A DNA stretch of 16,790 nucleotides, from positions 1 to 16,790 of the forward strand of contig JQOA01000223.1 in the NCBI GenBank assembly GCA_000753945.1, in the 5' to 3' direction. This stretch comes from Smithella sp. D17 (GTDB lineage Bacteria > Desulfobacterota > Syntrophia > Syntrophales > Smithellaceae). Position numbers and translations under genes: made by a program. Below, piece after piece: positions 14,483 through 16,790 of this stretch; position 1 is the stretch's first letter; every line of letters begins with the position of its first letter. The notes beneath the pieces were generated by a model, which did no database searches, was not told where the DNA came from, and saw only the letters and a list, made by a program, of their open reading frames with translations.

Positions 14483-15904
14483 ATGAAAAAAAACAATCTC
14501 ATTCCTCAGAATATTTATAAAGGAATGGCACTGATAGCCGATCCGATTCATCAATATATTCTCTTTACCGTGCCGGAAGATAAGTCGGCTGATGAAACGA
14601 CGGAGCAAACCATAATTGATTCTCCCTGGCTGCAAAGGTTAAGGAGAATTTATCAACTGCAAAGTGCGCGCTGGGTTTATCCCGCAGCGGAACATTCGCG
14701 TTTTCAGCATTCTCTGGGAACCATGCACATGGCCGGAGAATTCGCCAAAAGTATCTATCCGAGTTTATCGTCTGTTTGTAAAGATGTTCCCTCATGTAAC
14801 TATGTGGAAGAATTATTGCGTCTAGCCGGCCTTTTGCATGATGTCGGGCACGGACCCTACGGTCATTTTTTCGACGATAATTTTTTGAGCGACTGGAAAT
14901 TGACTCACGAAGTAATGGGTCAAAACATCATCGTGCGGAAACTCGGCGTCTATCTTGATCGTGTCCGGCGAAGTCCTTCCGGCGCGTTTACACCCGGCGA
15001 AGTAATGAATGCCCGCCGTGTGGCTTTTTTGATTAAGATGCCTGAAGCCGGGGAGCCTGAAAAACAGCCGCGTTGGCTGCAAATGCTGAGACAATTGTTT
15101 TCCGGCGTTTATACCGTGGATAATCTTGATTATGTTCAGCGCGATGCTTATATGACCGGATTTTCTCTGGATATGGTGGATATTCCACGCCTGCGCTACT
15201 ATACTTTTTTTACGAAGGAAGGTCTTACTCTCCACCAGTCGGGCATTTCCGCCCTGGGCCGGTTTCTAAACGCCCGGCTGAACTTGTACACGAATGTTTA
15301 TTTTCACCGCACGACGAGAGGGCTGGATTTGCACCTGCAGGAATTTTTTCATGACACGATGAAATTCATCCTGCCCGGAAATCCTCTCGAAAGTCTCGAT
15401 GATTATTTGAAATGCGACGAATGGAATTTGTTCAATAAAGTACAGGGCTGGCATGAATCCAAAGACAAGACACAAAGAAGACTGGCCCTGGAATGGAAAA
15501 AACTACATGACAGAGAAGTCAAATGGAAAATGTCTTTTGTGGCCGAAATTTCTCTGGACCAGATACAGCGAGGCGTCGGCTTTTCCAAAGCGGGGGATTA
15601 TGAAGCGAAAATCAGAGAGCGTCTGCCGAAAAAATTAAAGAGTCTTTCCTTTAAGGTTGATCTGGCCACGCAGGATCCCCGACCGCTTAATCCCATAACC
15701 GAGAGAGAAAAGAGAATAAACATTTTTAATCCTGTTACCGAAAAGACATCACCCGAGCCGCTTCTGGATATTTACCGTTTTATTCCCGCGCGTGTTATGC
15801 ATTTCAGGGTGTTTTCGCTGAACCATGATTATGACGGAGAATTATCCGCCGCTGCGGAAAATGTTCTGGGAAGCTCCGGAAAATCCATACCGACGAATAT
15901 TTGA
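14483..15904 (+). CDS. HD-domain phosphohydrolase, dNTP triphosphohydrolase-like
   Basis: A metal-dependent HD phosphohydrolase of the dGTPase/SAMHD1-like group, about 473 aa. Counted from the ATG at 14483: DSPWLQRLRRIYQL (46-59), HSRFQHSLGT (71-80, first metal His), LLHDVGHGPYGH (117-128, the HD doublet) and VDNLDYVQRDAY (212-223, distal Asp). The ADP..H..I opening followed by IDSPWLQRLRR is the standard N-terminus of this group. The start is uncertain: ATG at 14483 has no clear ribosome binding site, ATG at 14525 has AAAGGA directly abutting it, and a TTG at 14447 is also in frame. Known relatives cleave dNTPs to nucleoside and triphosphate; the substrate here is not proven. It is followed after 1 nt by nrdD, which supports a role in dNTP balance. 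Confidence 0.88.
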   Translation: MKKNNLIPQNIYKGMALIADPIHQYILFTVPEDKSADETTEQTIIDSPWLQRLRRIYQLQSARWVYPAAEHSRFQHSLGTMHMAGEFAKSIYPSLSSVCKDVPSCNYVEELLRLAGLLHDVGHGPYGHFFDDNFLSDWKLTHEVMGQNIIVRKLGVYLDRVRRSPSGAFTPGEVMNARRVAFLIKMPEAGEPEKQPRWLQMLRQLFSGVYTVDNLDYVQRDAYMTGFSLDMVDIPRLRYYTFFTKEGLTLHQSGISALGRFLNARLNLYTNVYFHRTTRGLDLHLQEFFHDTMKFILPGNPLESLDDYLKCDEWNLFNKVQGWHESKDKTQRRLALEWKKLHDREVKWKMSFVAEISLDQIQRGVGFSKAGDYEAKIRERLPKKLKSLSFKVDLATQDPRPLNPITEREKRINIFNPVTEKTSPEPLLDIYRFIPARVMHFRVFSLNHDYDGELSAAAENVLGSSGKSIPTNI

Positions 15905-15905
15905 G

Positions 15906-16790
15906 ATGATTGAAAATTCCGAAACTACAGATTTGACTCTTTTTGTCCGCACTTCGGGAGAGGAAATAATTCGCTGGGACCGCCAGCGGATTGTGGATGC
16001 TTTAGTGCGCGAAGCGGATATTGATTATCTTGTCGCGGAAAAAATATCCAGGGAAGTTGAAAAGCAAATTGTTTCTTCGGGAATCAGTGTGCTCACCACA
16101 GCGCTAATCCGCGAACTGGTCAACGTCAGACTCATCGAAAAAGGTCTGGAGAAAGAACGCAGACTCCACGGTCGTCTGGGATTTCCTCTTTATGACGTGC
16201 GGCAGTTGATTCTGCATCAGAACAAACAGGACGCCAATATTCCTCATTCCCCCGAAGGCACAAATCTGATATTTGCCGAAGGTATTAAAAGAGAACTTTC
16301 CCTGTATGATGTGTTTTCCGCCGATATCGGTGAAGCACATATCACAGGCGACATTCACATTCACGCGCTCGGTTATATTGACCGTCCTTACAGCTGCTGT
16401 CAGTCTTTGGAATATCTGAAGATAAACGGATTGAATCTGCCGCAGGCAATAAATTCCGCCAATCCCGCGAAATACGCCGAAGTTCTTCTGGCGCATATGG
16501 TGCGCTTCAGCGCGGTTTTGCAGGGCCATTTCGCCAGCACCATCGGCTGGGACGCTGTTAATATTTCTTTTGCGCCTTATCTGACTTCCATGACGGACAA
16601 GGAAGTAAAACAATTTGCGCAAATGCTGGTGTATGAATTTTCGCAATTGTCCGCCACGCGTGGCGGACAGGCGCTGTACACAGATATACACATCTATTAT
16701 GAAATGCCTTCATCCTGGGTGAACCTTCCCGCCACCGGAGCCGAGGGAAAACCCACCGGCAAAAAATATGGAGATTACACTCACGATGCC
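15906..16790 (+). CDS. nrdD: Anaerobic (class III) ribonucleoside-triphosphate reductase, N-terminal part
   Basis: The first 295 residues of NrdD, open to the window end. Residues about 13-95 are an ATP-cone allosteric domain (VRTSGEEIIRWDRQRIVDAL). The catalytic glycyl-radical domain then begins, with a FAEG segment (123-126) and GDIHIHALGYIDRPYSCCQS (148-167). The enzyme reduces ribonucleoside triphosphates to dNTPs without oxygen, using a glycyl radical made by NrdG. The glycyl radical site and the C-terminal zinc site lie beyond the window. ATG at 15906 begins 1 nt after the TGA of the HD gene, so both share a transcript. Presence of NrdD indicates anaerobic growth. Confidence 0.95.
   Translation, partial: MIENSETTDLTLFVRTSGEEIIRWDRQRIVDALVREADIDYLVAEKISREVEKQIVSSGISVLTTALIRELVNVRLIEKGLEKERRLHGRLGFPLYDVRQLILHQNKQDANIPHSPEGTNLIFAEGIKRELSLYDVFSADIGEAHITGDIHIHALGYIDRPYSCCQSLEYLKINGLNLPQAINSANPAKYAEVLLAHMVRFSAVLQGHFASTIGWDAVNISFAPYLTSMTDKEVKQFAQMLVYEFSQLSATRGGQALYTDIHIYYEMPSSWVNLPATGAEGKPTGKKYGDYTHDA

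Noticed and set aside
16104..16691. A 195-codon minus-strand frame at the right end.
   Set aside because: It lies wholly antisense to nrdD, whose protein sequence is clearly conserved; it is a shadow.

Overview
The window reads as a junction between housekeeping genes and a defence island in an anaerobic bacterium. The class III ribonucleotide reductase points to anaerobiosis. Gene style (SPFH plus zinc-ribbon pairs, the small conserved protein at the left edge) suggests a deltaproteobacterial / Desulfobacterota lineage, but that is inference from memory of families, not a database match.

Left two thirds (about 290-10970, all on the minus strand, transcribed from right to left): a tightly packed six-gene operon. 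In order of transcription it encodes a PLD-nuclease/SNF2 helicase fusion, an Eco57I-type adenine methyltransferase with its own target-recognition region, an ABC-type AAA ATPase, a TOPRIM/DUF4276-like protein, DarT (DNA ADP-ribosyltransferase toxin) and DarG (macro-domain antitoxin). Spacings are 4 nt, a 4-nt GTGA overlap, 3 nt, 61 nt and 12 nt. The first four genes look like one translationally coupled unit: a restriction-modification-like pair joined to an OLD/PARIS-like ATPase plus TOPRIM pair. DarTG follows as a toxin-antitoxin tail. This composite layout is the most interesting feature of the window. A partial small conserved gene lies after it at the left edge.

Middle (about 10971-12280): a scar zone. 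It holds a C-terminal AbiEii-like fragment, an AlbA_2/RecG-like ATP-binding protein gene reduced to its two ends by an internal deletion with frameshift, a stub of a HEPN-like gene, an unassigned coding remnant, and the truncated 3' end of a zinc-ribbon gene. A rho-independent terminator at about 11034-11075 separates this zone from the defence operon.

Right third (12202-16790): two divergent units around a 190-bp regulatory region. Leftward lie an SPFH/Band-7 protein with three zinc ribbons and its truncated zinc-ribbon partner. Rightward lie an HD-domain phosphohydrolase (dNTPase-like) and, one nucleotide later, nrdD (anaerobic ribonucleotide reductase, cut by the window end). The divergent region contains a strong sigma-70-like promoter for the SPFH gene with a perfect 12-bp palindrome inside its spacer, a second near-identical palindrome 35 bp away and a third, longer inverted repeat, suggesting a shared transcription factor.

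No tRNA, rRNA, CRISPR array, transposase or integrase was seen.
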